Shown: positions 47,701-53,583 of the stretch, one piece after another | Numbering within the stretch: position 1 is the first letter of the stretch | Layout of the letters: each line of letters opens with the position of its first letter | Source of the DNA: an uncultured Litoreibacter sp. | Lineage (GTDB): Bacteria > Pseudomonadota > Alphaproteobacteria > Rhodobacterales > Rhodobacteraceae | Length of the DNA: 64,000 bases | Assembly (NCBI GenBank): GCA_947501685.1 | Contig: CANMWQ010000002.1 | Location: 576,949-640,948 of the forward strand | Direction of reading: 5' to 3' | The notes under the pieces: model-generated | What the model saw: only the letters and a program-made list of their open reading frames with translations | What the model was told of the DNA's origin: nothing | Database searches by the model: none | Position numbers and translations under genes: made by a program

Positions 47701-49526
47701 GGCTCAGGGTTTGGATTGTCTGGATCAACAACATCAGTGACAAAACCTTGCAGGTTTAGGTTGCCAATCGCATCACCACCTTGATCGGCCGACGATTCCG
47801 GCGTCCCGGTCAAATTCTGTGTCACATCCCGTTGATATGTCGCCTCAAGGCTGACCGTCCGGTCGCCAAGATCAATATCCGCCAGCGGTTGCGTCACCCC
47901 ACCGGCCTGCGTCTCAAACTCCTCAATGATAGGGCCGGGACCAAATTCGATGAAGGAGCCGTGCAAACCACTCAGGTCGAGTGTAACGGGATGCCCCGCC
48001 TCGTTCGTATCCAAAATTCCATCGTTGTCATCGTCAATGTCAACGGTGTTCGCAACGCCGTCGCCATCTGTATCCAAGGCAAGATTTGCCTCAGCTGTAC
48101 CGACATTACCAAGCTCATCAGATTGCTGAGCAGAGATCTCAGCGCCCTCTTCCAGCGGTGTTGTCGGCTCAAAAGTCCAGTTCCCATCATCGTCTGTCGG
48201 TGCTGTGCCAATAAGGTTGTCTTCGGCATCAAAGATCGAAACGGTGCCATTCGGCTCGCCGGTGCCAGACACAAGAGTGTTCAGGCCGGTCACCAAAGAG
48301 GCAATCGTTACAGATGGCGGCGTTACATCGACGTCGAGTTCGTCAGTCGTCGCGTCGGACGCCGTATTACCAAGCGCGTCTGTTGCAGTCACCTCGACAT
48401 CGGCTAAGCCGTCCGTCAGAAGTGTGAACGTGCCCGCGGTCGGCTCTGCGGTCTCTGTGTTCAAGGTCCAGACGCCATCTTCGTTGGCTGTAACCTCAAA
48501 GGTCGCGCCGCCCAATGTCACCTCAACAGTCGCGCCACCTTCGGCGGTTCCGGTCAAGACTGGTGTCGGGTCGTTGGTTTCTTGAGCATCGATGGTTGGC
48601 ACATCTGTCTGTGCATCTACGGTCGCGTTTGTCGGGCCATTCATGTTCCCGGCAGGATCAACCTGAGTGACCGACAAAACGGTGCCGTGCGGGATTTCGG
48701 TCGGCGCGATGCTCCATGTGCCGCCTTCGGTAACCACTGCGGTAAGCGGCGTGACCAGGCCGGGATATGTGACAGTGACAGTTGCGCCGGGTTCGCCGAT
48801 GCCAGACAGCTCCGTGCCGTCCGTTGGCTCAACTGTTAGTGCGTCGATCATCGTGTCGACTTCAAGCTCGCCCGTTGTTACGTCTGAAACGACGTTTCCA
48901 AGTTCATCAGTCGCAGTCAGCTCGACATCATATGTCCCATCGGCCAACGGCGTGAAGACACCATCAACGGGTATCGCAGTGGCCGTATCCAAGGTCCAAT
49001 TGCCATCTTCATCGGCGGTAACTTCGAATGTGGCATCGCCCAATGTAACTTCAACCGACGCATTGGCTGCCGCGGTCCCCACCAACACAGGAGAGGCATC
49101 GTTAGATAGAATAGAGTCAACTGTCGGAGTTTCAGGCGCGCTGACAGCAGTGTCTTCAGACCCGCTTCCACCTCCTGCAGCACCGATTGCAGCGAGGCCC
49201 AATCCAGCACCTCCGGCAGCCGCTGCTCCGCTCAATCCTGCAACTGCAGTTTCGACGCCGGTAAAGTAGAGCGCCTTGTCGAAAGCAAAGTGTTCGAAAT
49301 AGTTAACGAGACGGATTGTCTCTCCAGAAGCCAGTTGGAGCACCATATCCTGTCCGACGCGCACCGCTTCGACAACCAGGTCTTGATCAAACTCAAAGGA
49401 AACAGCTTTATGGCTTGCTGTGACTTCATAGGTGGATTGAACGCCCTGTTCAACTTTTAGCACCGCGTTGCCGTCATTGGCAGAGATGCTGCCTTGATTG
49501 ATCAATTCAGAAATTTTGACTTCCAT
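38748..49526 (-). CDS. Giant type I-secreted adhesin with BapA-like prefix, Ig-like and TSP3 repeats
   Basis: A 3592-residue acidic protein. The ATG at 49526 is chosen because GGAGAAG lies just before it. Layout: a BapA-like prefix domain (1-95); an Ala/Gly hinge with AAAAGG at 101-106; three or four bacterial Ig-like modules (about 130-480); then a long repeated region. Calcium-binding thrombospondin-type-3 blocks (DTDADGVANTVDIDDDNDGI pattern) start near residues 482, 914, 1317, 1714, 2289, 2690, 2975 and 3190. Unrelated beta-rich inserts of about 150-225 residues follow each. A lamin-tail-like segment lies near 2067. The C-terminus (about 3440-3592) has the hydrophobic acidic end usual for type I secretion. 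No Sec signal. Secretion genes lie nearby on the same strand. Likely a surface or biofilm adhesin. Confidence 0.88.
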   Translation of the reverse strand: MEVKISELINQGSISANDGNAVLKVEQGVQSTYEVTASHKAVSFEFDQDLVVEAVRVGQDMVLQLASGETIRLVNYFEHFAFDKALYFTGVETAVAGLSGAAAAGGAGLGLAAIGAAGGGSGSEDTAVSAPETPTVDSILSNDASPVLVGTAAANASVEVTLGDATFEVTADEDGNWTLDTATAIPVDGVFTPLADGTYDVELTATDELGNVVSDVTTGELEVDTMIDALTVEPTDGTELSGIGEPGATVTVTYPGLVTPLTAVVTEGGTWSIAPTEIPHGTVLSVTQVDPAGNMNGPTNATVDAQTDVPTIDAQETNDPTPVLTGTAEGGATVEVTLGGATFEVTANEDGVWTLNTETAEPTAGTFTLLTDGLADVEVTATDALGNTASDATTDELDVDVTPPSVTIASLVTGLNTLVSGTGEPNGTVSIFDAEDNLIGTAPTDDDGNWTFEPTTPLEEGAEISAQQSDELGNVGTAEANLALDTDGDGVANTVDIDDDNDGILDTNEAGHPVTLDLSGLHGSFIEFGPGPIIEEFETQAGGVTQPLADIDLGDRTVSLEATYQRDVTQNLTGTPESSADQGGDAIGNLNLQGFVTDVVDPDNPNPEPNSSMGDHVEFNLGEPLVIQFTHETNGVAEFDPVVGGNGDEIRLEALGGFSVHDPDGQLEIVSNEDGILIFREAGTSDLPAGDATWTLTTNEPVSTFGVRGDSDATNGLTSINIAVIDIDFDNDGIIDSLDTDSDNGGISDNAEAQLNQTYVAPLFDEDGNPVDEDGDGLNDAYDEDLTGAANSVGLTPADTDDDETPDVYQGEPGEDTPPVSVNPLVTGLETTISGLGVPGSVIELTDVEGNPIALVDENGDPLDPSEVVVDENGAWSAIPATPLEAGAEVTATQTLPEGHPLEGTTSTATEVTALDTDADGVANTIDIDDDGDGILDVNDNSVSLGEFGAPTLDAGAPSGFPHLFFDHNNFTGNPTFDQAFPFPGGLELNNIEADVVTDPGSVISYGPGLEATTGEGGSHLATDVPPENMSFATAQDAIDAGAYVEMNFTTTDNPDRVLALEGFEPRNGAFRGNAAIVLDGEIIGEIEITANGVNYTIPDGPFPLGNDTEHTVLFVPYNYTGTDPNPAFMFDSFGWNFERADYETTDHSLDTDSDDGGIGDNIEAQYDQTYVAPTGFDDDGDGLDNAYDENPDGAENSVGLTPADTDADGIPDVYQGEPDEDTPPLTINPLMTGLDTTIAGIGVPGSTIALTNDEGDPIALVDENGDPIDPAVVTVDENGEWSATPATPLEEGAEVTATQSFPEDHPLDGTTSTATQSIALDTDADGVANAVDIDDDNDGILDVNEALVGELGEFTALTSDYSIRFSDDASGLPGGMTENNVSDHVVSGAAVRFGPDFDVQISDRPDQYGDAYQFDLGAVANTTPEDALAAGHYIDIAFTTAEDDAGELALSSIGTDLIGGFYGDFAVYVNGEYVGVYDSVGHTSQALTLDEPVQLLNGQENTVRYVMFNDTSSLNYVHGFELGISRAEYEVLDDADNDGIINALETDSDDGGVNDNIEAQYNQAYVAPSGEDVDGDGLDDAYDDDLNGAENSVGLIPADTDSNGIPDVYQGEADEDTPPVFINPLVAGFETIISGIGVPGSTIALTDADDNPIALVDENGDPLDPAVVTVDENGEWSAIPATPLEEGAEVTATQTLPEGHPLEGTPSSVTQTTALDTDADDVANTVDIDDDNDGILDVNELSTFEANSSDPVAINGNDTAGVSGDFDGVAQLVSEDGLHFADVNVSHTGNRFIAHEGNGGFIIEPLANGAQTVTVSVTGPEDGPTVETAVVTFSLASAEAGVYNFSTPVDVDSFTVLPHPGGLSSAATISADGMTMTITGAQTIVNFKFEETSGGEVITMTKEPGNAGTGHPGNNSYGLAISVEAVVDDIDGDGIINALDTDSDNGGASDNEEAQYNQTYIAPSGEDVDGDGLDDAYDENLDGAEDSVGLTPADTDGNGTADAYEADGDGIDSLPLEITNATTSIIEGTGVPGSEVVLDINGTDYGPIKVGTDGLWEFSVEPPAPQITEVKFAGSGEGDGEFVELYVPTNTDLTSYALSFYEVDGTLVDNTFSSFFPNISEFTLQDVMDQIVAETGEMTGSVPTSVTGGLPLSIDVADDGSYVFTIPAEGGFQSNDTAAGAVALTLLDAPNDLSSGTVLQAYDYGFDDNRVDPVTATASEGAAAGTGFEVITQPVDTNQSIQLTQLGISVPGPITQGEVDLESFAGTVTGVATLGDQTSEEVGPIDILLDSDGDGVADVVDIDDDNDGILDVNESASLFVAEFEGTFGSLSDGNSRDLQDQNGVDGYTFRANNNSAGQYAVVNSAGADNFHGATLFDHLVDNTTGDAEGAFLVINGGTTQGVFFSEEITLTANTEYDFGFHAANAILQSGAATYPFEIGMRVLNSEGEVVAEISDGPQTSSDWVDHSNILNTGEETNFTIEVFNISTNASGNDFAIDDIYVRVSGGVETNDVDNDGIINAMDTDSDNGGIDDNVEVQYNQTYIAPSGVDTDRDGLDDAYDDNLDGAENSVGLTPADTDGDGTPDVYQGEPEMDEVPFSTDDLVTGLDTTISGFGVPGSTVVLTDAEGEPIALVDENGDPLDPSEVTVDENGEWSAIPAMPLEEGAEITATQTVHDGHPLEGTVSTATETVALDTDADGVANSIDIDDDNDGILDVDEPGVPSLPLEGPGDISVVGNHNFQNSGAAGIDATEGNATLNLAPTYDPDMLGQTVAYKALQEIVGPGTYTLSVDVGNFANGFFPDLEAGLTVGGTDAGSPGARVGTTISEATIAPGETDTWTFELVVEEGSPLIGQQLGFEITATRLVNEAGAEIQASNQTPNASLDNFQLSAPFDPNVDTNPDTDGDGIIDSLDADSDGGGVGDNVEAQYGQDFIEASGFDANGDGLDDAYDLTESGGRLGLDANATGTNHVLITEADGQDDHDADGISSSFDTDDDGDGILDTIEDFAPIALAADTAFSAGQATGTIGDIGVTVTGSGGGTVSNANGVSFSYNESLEGTITSEFDGAFADLTFEVSSLYAGNSIGNFTMTLDNGTVLSNLDFVVADPVNLSGGGTANTAARSVNSDGIITLIDPDGGDGNDQAGGHVTFVGLDYEMIAEAGGIRSLSFDIIDSPINANTSFTIGGSPLTISYPDADGDGVNNSLDVDSDGDGIWDGDEAATNKSQTVDLGSDASALAFGLHQNNPSEYTDASLTYAEQIALKYSLNLNAHSNQAVVPELDQDYFSPDLIGGDLGAGLQDKNLSGTAFMLDTVDDAHLDPFADDHYVQLAFEMQETFPAGTDALAMNSIRVNNVTSHTTGVTIRMSNDGFETYTEVLTDTGMISSTEILFDNAMVLEAGETYEMRLYYHGEWSAASNVYHDDVAFGVQPFDPSDPANVVTDHALHSDQDTDDDGVFDRHEVDSDGDGSTDREEVELDAADLAALESGTANSDGYLILADTAGLTLDFGNVENVTDLEYINMEGGTAQTLTLSDLNVLSATDSGSLVILGDDTDTVNASGFTDTGTTQSVDGKTLNVFEAGSAQILVEEDVDVVI

Positions 49527-50161
49527 TAATCTTCTCCGGTTCATTCAATAAAAATTTTCGGCCGGAATGCCGCCCACCGAATTCTTGATCTAATTTTCCG
49601 TAAATGAACCCGAATACCTTGACGGAACCTTGGCCAAAAAGGGATTTTCAGAAATCTTCTTAGGAGTGAGGTTGGGTTTCGGTGAAGGGCTTCCGAGACG
49701 CTTAAACACTTGAGAATAAATCAAAAAATTTCTGACTGCCTCTTGGTGCGGAGCAATATCCCTCGCCGGGGATCGCTCCAAGACACATTGCAGCCACAAT
49801 CCGTCCAAAGTTCCAGAAGTTCTTCAAAACTCTTCAAATTACTATTGTCGAAGATTTGGAAACGATTCTTCTGTCTGCTCGCGCCCTATCTGACAATACC
49901 CTTGATTATCCGATGACCAAACGACAGCAGGCAATTTGGATGATTTAAGCGCTGCCGATTGCACGCTTGCGGGCAATCCAAATCAAGAATCAACAAGGCT
50001 TCTAATGTTTCTCCGTTGGAAAAAGTTCCAGTAGAAAGATAAAATTGAACACATTTAGGACTTACATGTGGTGAAACTTAGTCATCTTTGAGTGCCAATT
50101 TTGACAGAATTATGTCTATCATCCTAACCCAAGAGAATGGTTTTTTGTGTGTGAGTTGAGT
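49527..50161. other. AT-rich divergent promoter region
   Basis: About 635 bases with no credible gene. It separates the adhesin gene from the M48-type lipoprotein and must carry both promoters. It is clearly more AT-rich than the core genome. I see scattered GAAGTTCTTC / TTCCAGAAG-like near-repeats around 49810-49835 but no firm operator or RNA gene. Confidence 0.5.
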
Positions 50162-50818
50162 ATGCGGTGCCTTCTAATGTCTTTCGGTCTCTTAGTCTCT
50201 GGATGCTCGATTCAGGCGAGTCAGGATCTCGCTACAGCGAAAAATTTGGTCTCTGACAATAGAGCCAATATTCTTGTTTCTTCAGATATAAAGAGAACAT
50301 GGGATAATATCGAACCTTCTGTTCTTGCGGTTTGTCGCGACGCTAAGATTTCAAAGGCCTCGTCGGGATGTACTTTTAGGTTGGAGATTTCTAACGCGCA
50401 CACGACAAAGCCAAATGCAAGAACTTGGAGGGGCACTGACGGGGTTGTCCATATCAGCGTCAACTCTGCAATGTTGCGCATCTTTCGAAACACTGACGAA
50501 ATAGCATTTGTTCTGGCACATGAAGCAGCGCATACCGTCGCTGATCATCACGGCAAGGTTGGTCACAAAAACCTCTCAGGAGGCTTCACGATTTCGCATG
50601 GAAACAGCCAGTATATGGAGTTGGAAGCGGACGTTATTGGTGCCGTCATAGCTACGAATGCTGGTTTTGACCCAGTGAAAGGTGCCCGGCTTCTCGAACG
50701 GCTGAATGTGTTTGAAGGCAAAAAATCAAAAACTCACCCTGAACTAGGGCGGCGGCTTGAAACTATCGCAAGAACGAGCAGCACATTGCGCCAAGGCAAT
50801 AGCGTCGTGATAGACTGA
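50162..50818 (+). CDS. M48-family metallopeptidase lipoprotein
   Basis: A 218-residue lipoprotein: signal MRCLLMSFGLLVSGCSI with lipobox LVSGC, then a zinc-peptidase domain with HEAAH (His120, Glu121, His124) in FVLAHEAAHTVADHH and the third-ligand region YMELEADVIGAVIATNAGFD. M48 family proteins of this size include periplasmic Loi-like or BepA-like proteases. A GTG five codons earlier is an alternative start. It is divergent from the adhesin and convergent on tolC, placing a cell-envelope protease inside the secretion locus. Whether it processes the adhesin is speculation. Confidence 0.85.
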   Translation: MRCLLMSFGLLVSGCSIQASQDLATAKNLVSDNRANILVSSDIKRTWDNIEPSVLAVCRDAKISKASSGCTFRLEISNAHTTKPNARTWRGTDGVVHISVNSAMLRIFRNTDEIAFVLAHEAAHTVADHHGKVGHKNLSGGFTISHGNSQYMELEADVIGAVIATNAGFDPVKGARLLERLNVFEGKKSKTHPELGRRLETIARTSSTLRQGNSVVID

Positions 50819-50827
50819 TCCGAGACT

Positions 50828-52075
50828 TTAGCCCTTCGAAATGTTCCAGAAGTGCCCACCCTCTTCTGCGAGCTCGCGCTGCAGGTTCAGAATGCGATAC
50901 TTCAAACGAAGTTTGGTTTCCATTGACTGGCGCATGGTTTCTAGCAGGCTGGCTGCCTCTGTAAGGTTTGCTGTACCGGCACGGAACTGATCAGAGAAGT
51001 TGTGAAATCTCGATTTGGATTGCATCATCAGGCTCTCGGTCTCCAAATGCTGCGCCTGGAGTGCGGAGATCCGCGCCCGTTTGCGTTCAGTCTGACGTTC
51101 AGCTTCCTTAACGGTCATTTTGAGTTTGTGCTCAGCCAAAGCAAGCTCCTGCGCTGCGAATTTGACGCCGACATTGCCGCCAATGGCTATCGGTGCGGAA
51201 TCAATAGTGAGACCAACCCCAGAGGACGGAAGACCATTTATGGGATCATATCCCGCGTTCCCTTCCAAAATCAGTTGAGGATTGGTTTCTTTGCGGGCCA
51301 GCTTCAATGCGCTGTCTCGAAACTCGCGGTACGCAATGGCTTCGACGATGGTTAAGGGAAGATGCGTCTCATGAAATCGGAATGGAGCAACCGGTTTTTC
51401 AGCAATTTCAGCGCCCAAAATCGCCAAATCAGCGTCAGCGTCAGCTTCCGCAATCCGTGCATCGGTCCGGATCTCGGAGAGCTTCAGTTGAAACAATGAA
51501 ACTTCGCTGTCCGATCCGACACCGCCATTGACACGTGTCTCCGCCAAATCGACCAAGTCTTGGAAATACTCCGCGATACCCGTCAACAAGGACGCGACCT
51601 CGATATTCTCTTTGTAATTCAAGTAGGTTTCGATTTCCTTCGACGCTTCAGCATTCAGCTCGCGCAGTAGCTCTACCTGCTTCAAGACCGCTTCATGATC
51701 ATCGCTAGAATGCTGAGCCTTAAACACCCCACCATCGTAGAGCACTTGTTTGACACTGACATTCAGATCGACAACGCCCCGCGCACGAGCACTCATCCCA
51801 GGTTTAAGTTGTGGGAGCAGGCTTTGCCGGTTGCTGAGGCGAGAAATTTCCAATGTGCGGAGGTTGTTGTCGAAACCAAATCTCATTTCGTCGTATTTTG
51901 CGGAGATCAGGCTCGAATATGGATCATCCTGCGAAGGCAGCAGGAAAGTTTCATTCGCACTGCCTTGAGCAGACACAACGGGCTGCGCGTAAGAGGTAAG
52001 CGCCGAGTTCACCTCGGTTTCTTTCGTCGCGCAACCTGCGAGCACTAAGAAGAGTAATGCGTATTTCCAGCCCAT
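50828..52075 (-). CDS. TolC-family outer-membrane protein (lipoprotein)
   Basis: A 415-residue outer-membrane efflux/secretion channel protein with a lipobox signal (MGWKYALLFLVLAGCA) and long amphipathic helices typical of TolC (LLRELNAEASKEIETYLNYK, VKEAERQTERKRARISALQA). Two OEP-like halves are apparent. It lies on the same strand as the HlyD and ABC genes and probably completes the type I system, though 350 bases separate it from hlyD. It is shorter than many T1SS TolC proteins. Confidence 0.85.
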   Translation of the reverse strand: MGWKYALLFLVLAGCATKETEVNSALTSYAQPVVSAQGSANETFLLPSQDDPYSSLISAKYDEMRFGFDNNLRTLEISRLSNRQSLLPQLKPGMSARARGVVDLNVSVKQVLYDGGVFKAQHSSDDHEAVLKQVELLRELNAEASKEIETYLNYKENIEVASLLTGIAEYFQDLVDLAETRVNGGVGSDSEVSLFQLKLSEIRTDARIAEADADADLAILGAEIAEKPVAPFRFHETHLPLTIVEAIAYREFRDSALKLARKETNPQLILEGNAGYDPINGLPSSGVGLTIDSAPIAIGGNVGVKFAAQELALAEHKLKMTVKEAERQTERKRARISALQAQHLETESLMMQSKSRFHNFSDQFRAGTANLTEAASLLETMRQSMETKLRLKYRILNLQRELAEEGGHFWNISKG

Positions 52076-52425
52076 CTATGAAACCGCGGATTATACCTAC
52101 GGTCCTCCCAAAATATTTCGTGTTTTTATCAACCACCAAAAGCTCAAAGCGTACTAACTAAAGAAATCTGGAGTGTTATCGTTTCCAAAATGGGCATAAG
52201 TTTGACGGGAAGCTGAAGATTGTCTCCAAATTTGTCACATTCAGGAATTTATCAGCGGCATGGGACTGAATTGGCAGCTTAGTGGATAAGATAATTCGAA
52301 TTATTGTTATTTAAATCAATAACTTAATCTTGAGCAGGGTGGGGCGGCGAGGATTTTCATGCAGCCTCGTCACCAAGCGGCTGGCAAGACGAAAATCCTG
52401 AATTTTTACAGGAATTTTCATCCAG
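52076..52425. other. Gap between the hlyD-type and tolC-type genes
   Basis: About 350 AT-rich bases. Near the hlyD end is a hairpin (52391-52419). The rest shows runs such as AATTCGAATTATTGTTATTT but no gene. It may hold a separate promoter for the tolC-type gene. Confidence 0.5.
52391..52419 (-). terminator. Possible terminator downstream of hlyD-type gene
   Basis: GAAAATCCTG (52391-52400) pairs with CAGGAATTTTC (52409-52419) with one bulged base. It lies seven bases after the hlyD stop on the reverse strand and gives T-rich RNA in the descending arm. Confidence 0.5.
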
Positions 52426-53583
52426 TCAGGGCTCGCGAAGCGCCTCGCTCGACTTAACCAACGGCTTTATGAGATACTGAAACACGGTTTTTTCACCAAC
52501 ATGAACTTCTGCGTCGGCAAGCATCCCGGGACGGATCTCTACCACTTGATCATGCTTTGGGAAGGAATAATCATCCACTGATATCAAGACTTTGTAGTAT
52601 GGCTGCCCATCTGGCGAAGACTCGTCTTCGAATGTGTCCGCACTCACCTGCGCAATTTTGCCGCTTAGGCTGCCGTAAACGGTATAGTCATAAGCACTTA
52701 GTTTGACAGTGGTTTCCATGTCATTTGCGACGAATGCGATGTCTTTGGGCTGGATTCTCACCTCAACCAGCATTTCATCATTGAGCGGCGTGATCTCAAA
52801 AATGGGCTCACCTGGCTGCACCACTCCACCGATCGTGGTTGTATAGATCGTGTTCACGATACCTTCTGACGGAGACACCAATCTAGAGCGCTCCAGCTGG
52901 TCTCGGCTCTGTTCAATCTGCGCACGCAGCCGCGCCATCTCTGCGACAAGGGTTGAGATTTCTTCCGACCTTTGCAGCTCGAACTCGGCCAATATGCGGT
53001 CCCGCGCCGCCCTCGCCTCGCCTTGAGCCAGTTTCTCGTTCAACAAATCGATCTCTGGCATCGCGTTCTTTGCGACAAGGCCCGTCATCAATTCAACCTT
53101 GTCGGTCCGCAATTGAAGCTGCTCTTCGGCATCCGCCAATTCGGACTGAAACTGCAACATGCGCGCTCTGAACAGCTGCAGCTCGGATGCGGCAAGTTCT
53201 GGATCTGCATCGCTCAGTGCATTCGGTAGGACGAGGTTGGTTTGGCGGTCGAGTTCTGCTTGCAACCTGGCCAGTTTTGCTGAGTTGGAGCGGATCTGAC
53301 TTTCAAAATCCTCAACCTCAGCGCGGTAGCGTGTCTCGTTCAGCTTTGCGAGCACTTGCCCTGCGACAACCTTGTCGCCTTCACGTACATTTATCTCATC
53401 CAAGATGCCGCCTTCTAGGCTTTGAACAACTTGGGCATTGCTCGAGGGAACCAAGACGCCAGAACCGCGCACGATCTCATCCAGAGGTGCGTTTCGCGCC
53501 CAGACTATGAAAGCGATGACAAACGCGGCAAGGATCCAGATTAGCTTGGAAGTGCCTCTTCTTTGTTCTGTCGCAGCTTTCAT
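52426..53583 (-). CDS. HlyD-family type I secretion periplasmic adaptor
   Basis: A 385-residue membrane-fusion protein: short cytoplasmic N-tail, one transmembrane helix (about 13-28, LIWILAAFVIAFIVWA), a split lipoyl-like domain (SLEGGILDEINVREGDKVVAGQ), long coiled-coil hairpin (about 85-230), and the C-terminal beta-barrel with PVDEMLVEVRIQPKDIAFV-like block and YDYTVYGSLSGKIAQVSAD. It bridges the ABC exporter and TolC. Its start overlaps the ABC gene stop (ATGA). Confidence 0.93.
   Translation of the reverse strand: MKAATEQRRGTSKLIWILAAFVIAFIVWARNAPLDEIVRGSGVLVPSSNAQVVQSLEGGILDEINVREGDKVVAGQVLAKLNETRYRAEVEDFESQIRSNSAKLARLQAELDRQTNLVLPNALSDADPELAASELQLFRARMLQFQSELADAEEQLQLRTDKVELMTGLVAKNAMPEIDLLNEKLAQGEARAARDRILAEFELQRSEEISTLVAEMARLRAQIEQSRDQLERSRLVSPSEGIVNTIYTTTIGGVVQPGEPIFEITPLNDEMLVEVRIQPKDIAFVANDMETTVKLSAYDYTVYGSLSGKIAQVSADTFEDESSPDGQPYYKVLISVDDYSFPKHDQVVEIRPGMLADAEVHVGEKTVFQYLIKPLVKSSEALREP

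Noticed and set aside
39207..49269. Many short + strand frames inside the adhesin gene, recurring with similar sequence
   Set aside because: They are antisense shadows of the repeated TSP3/Ig coding units and repeat with the same period.
38748..49526. CRISPR-like repetition within 38.7-49.5 kb
   Set aside because: Repeats are hundreds of bases apart, coding and imperfect; they encode protein domains, not short spacers and repeats.
49590..49916. Short frames in the adhesin promoter region
   Set aside because: No ribosome sites, no protein-like composition, and low-complexity AT-rich sequence.
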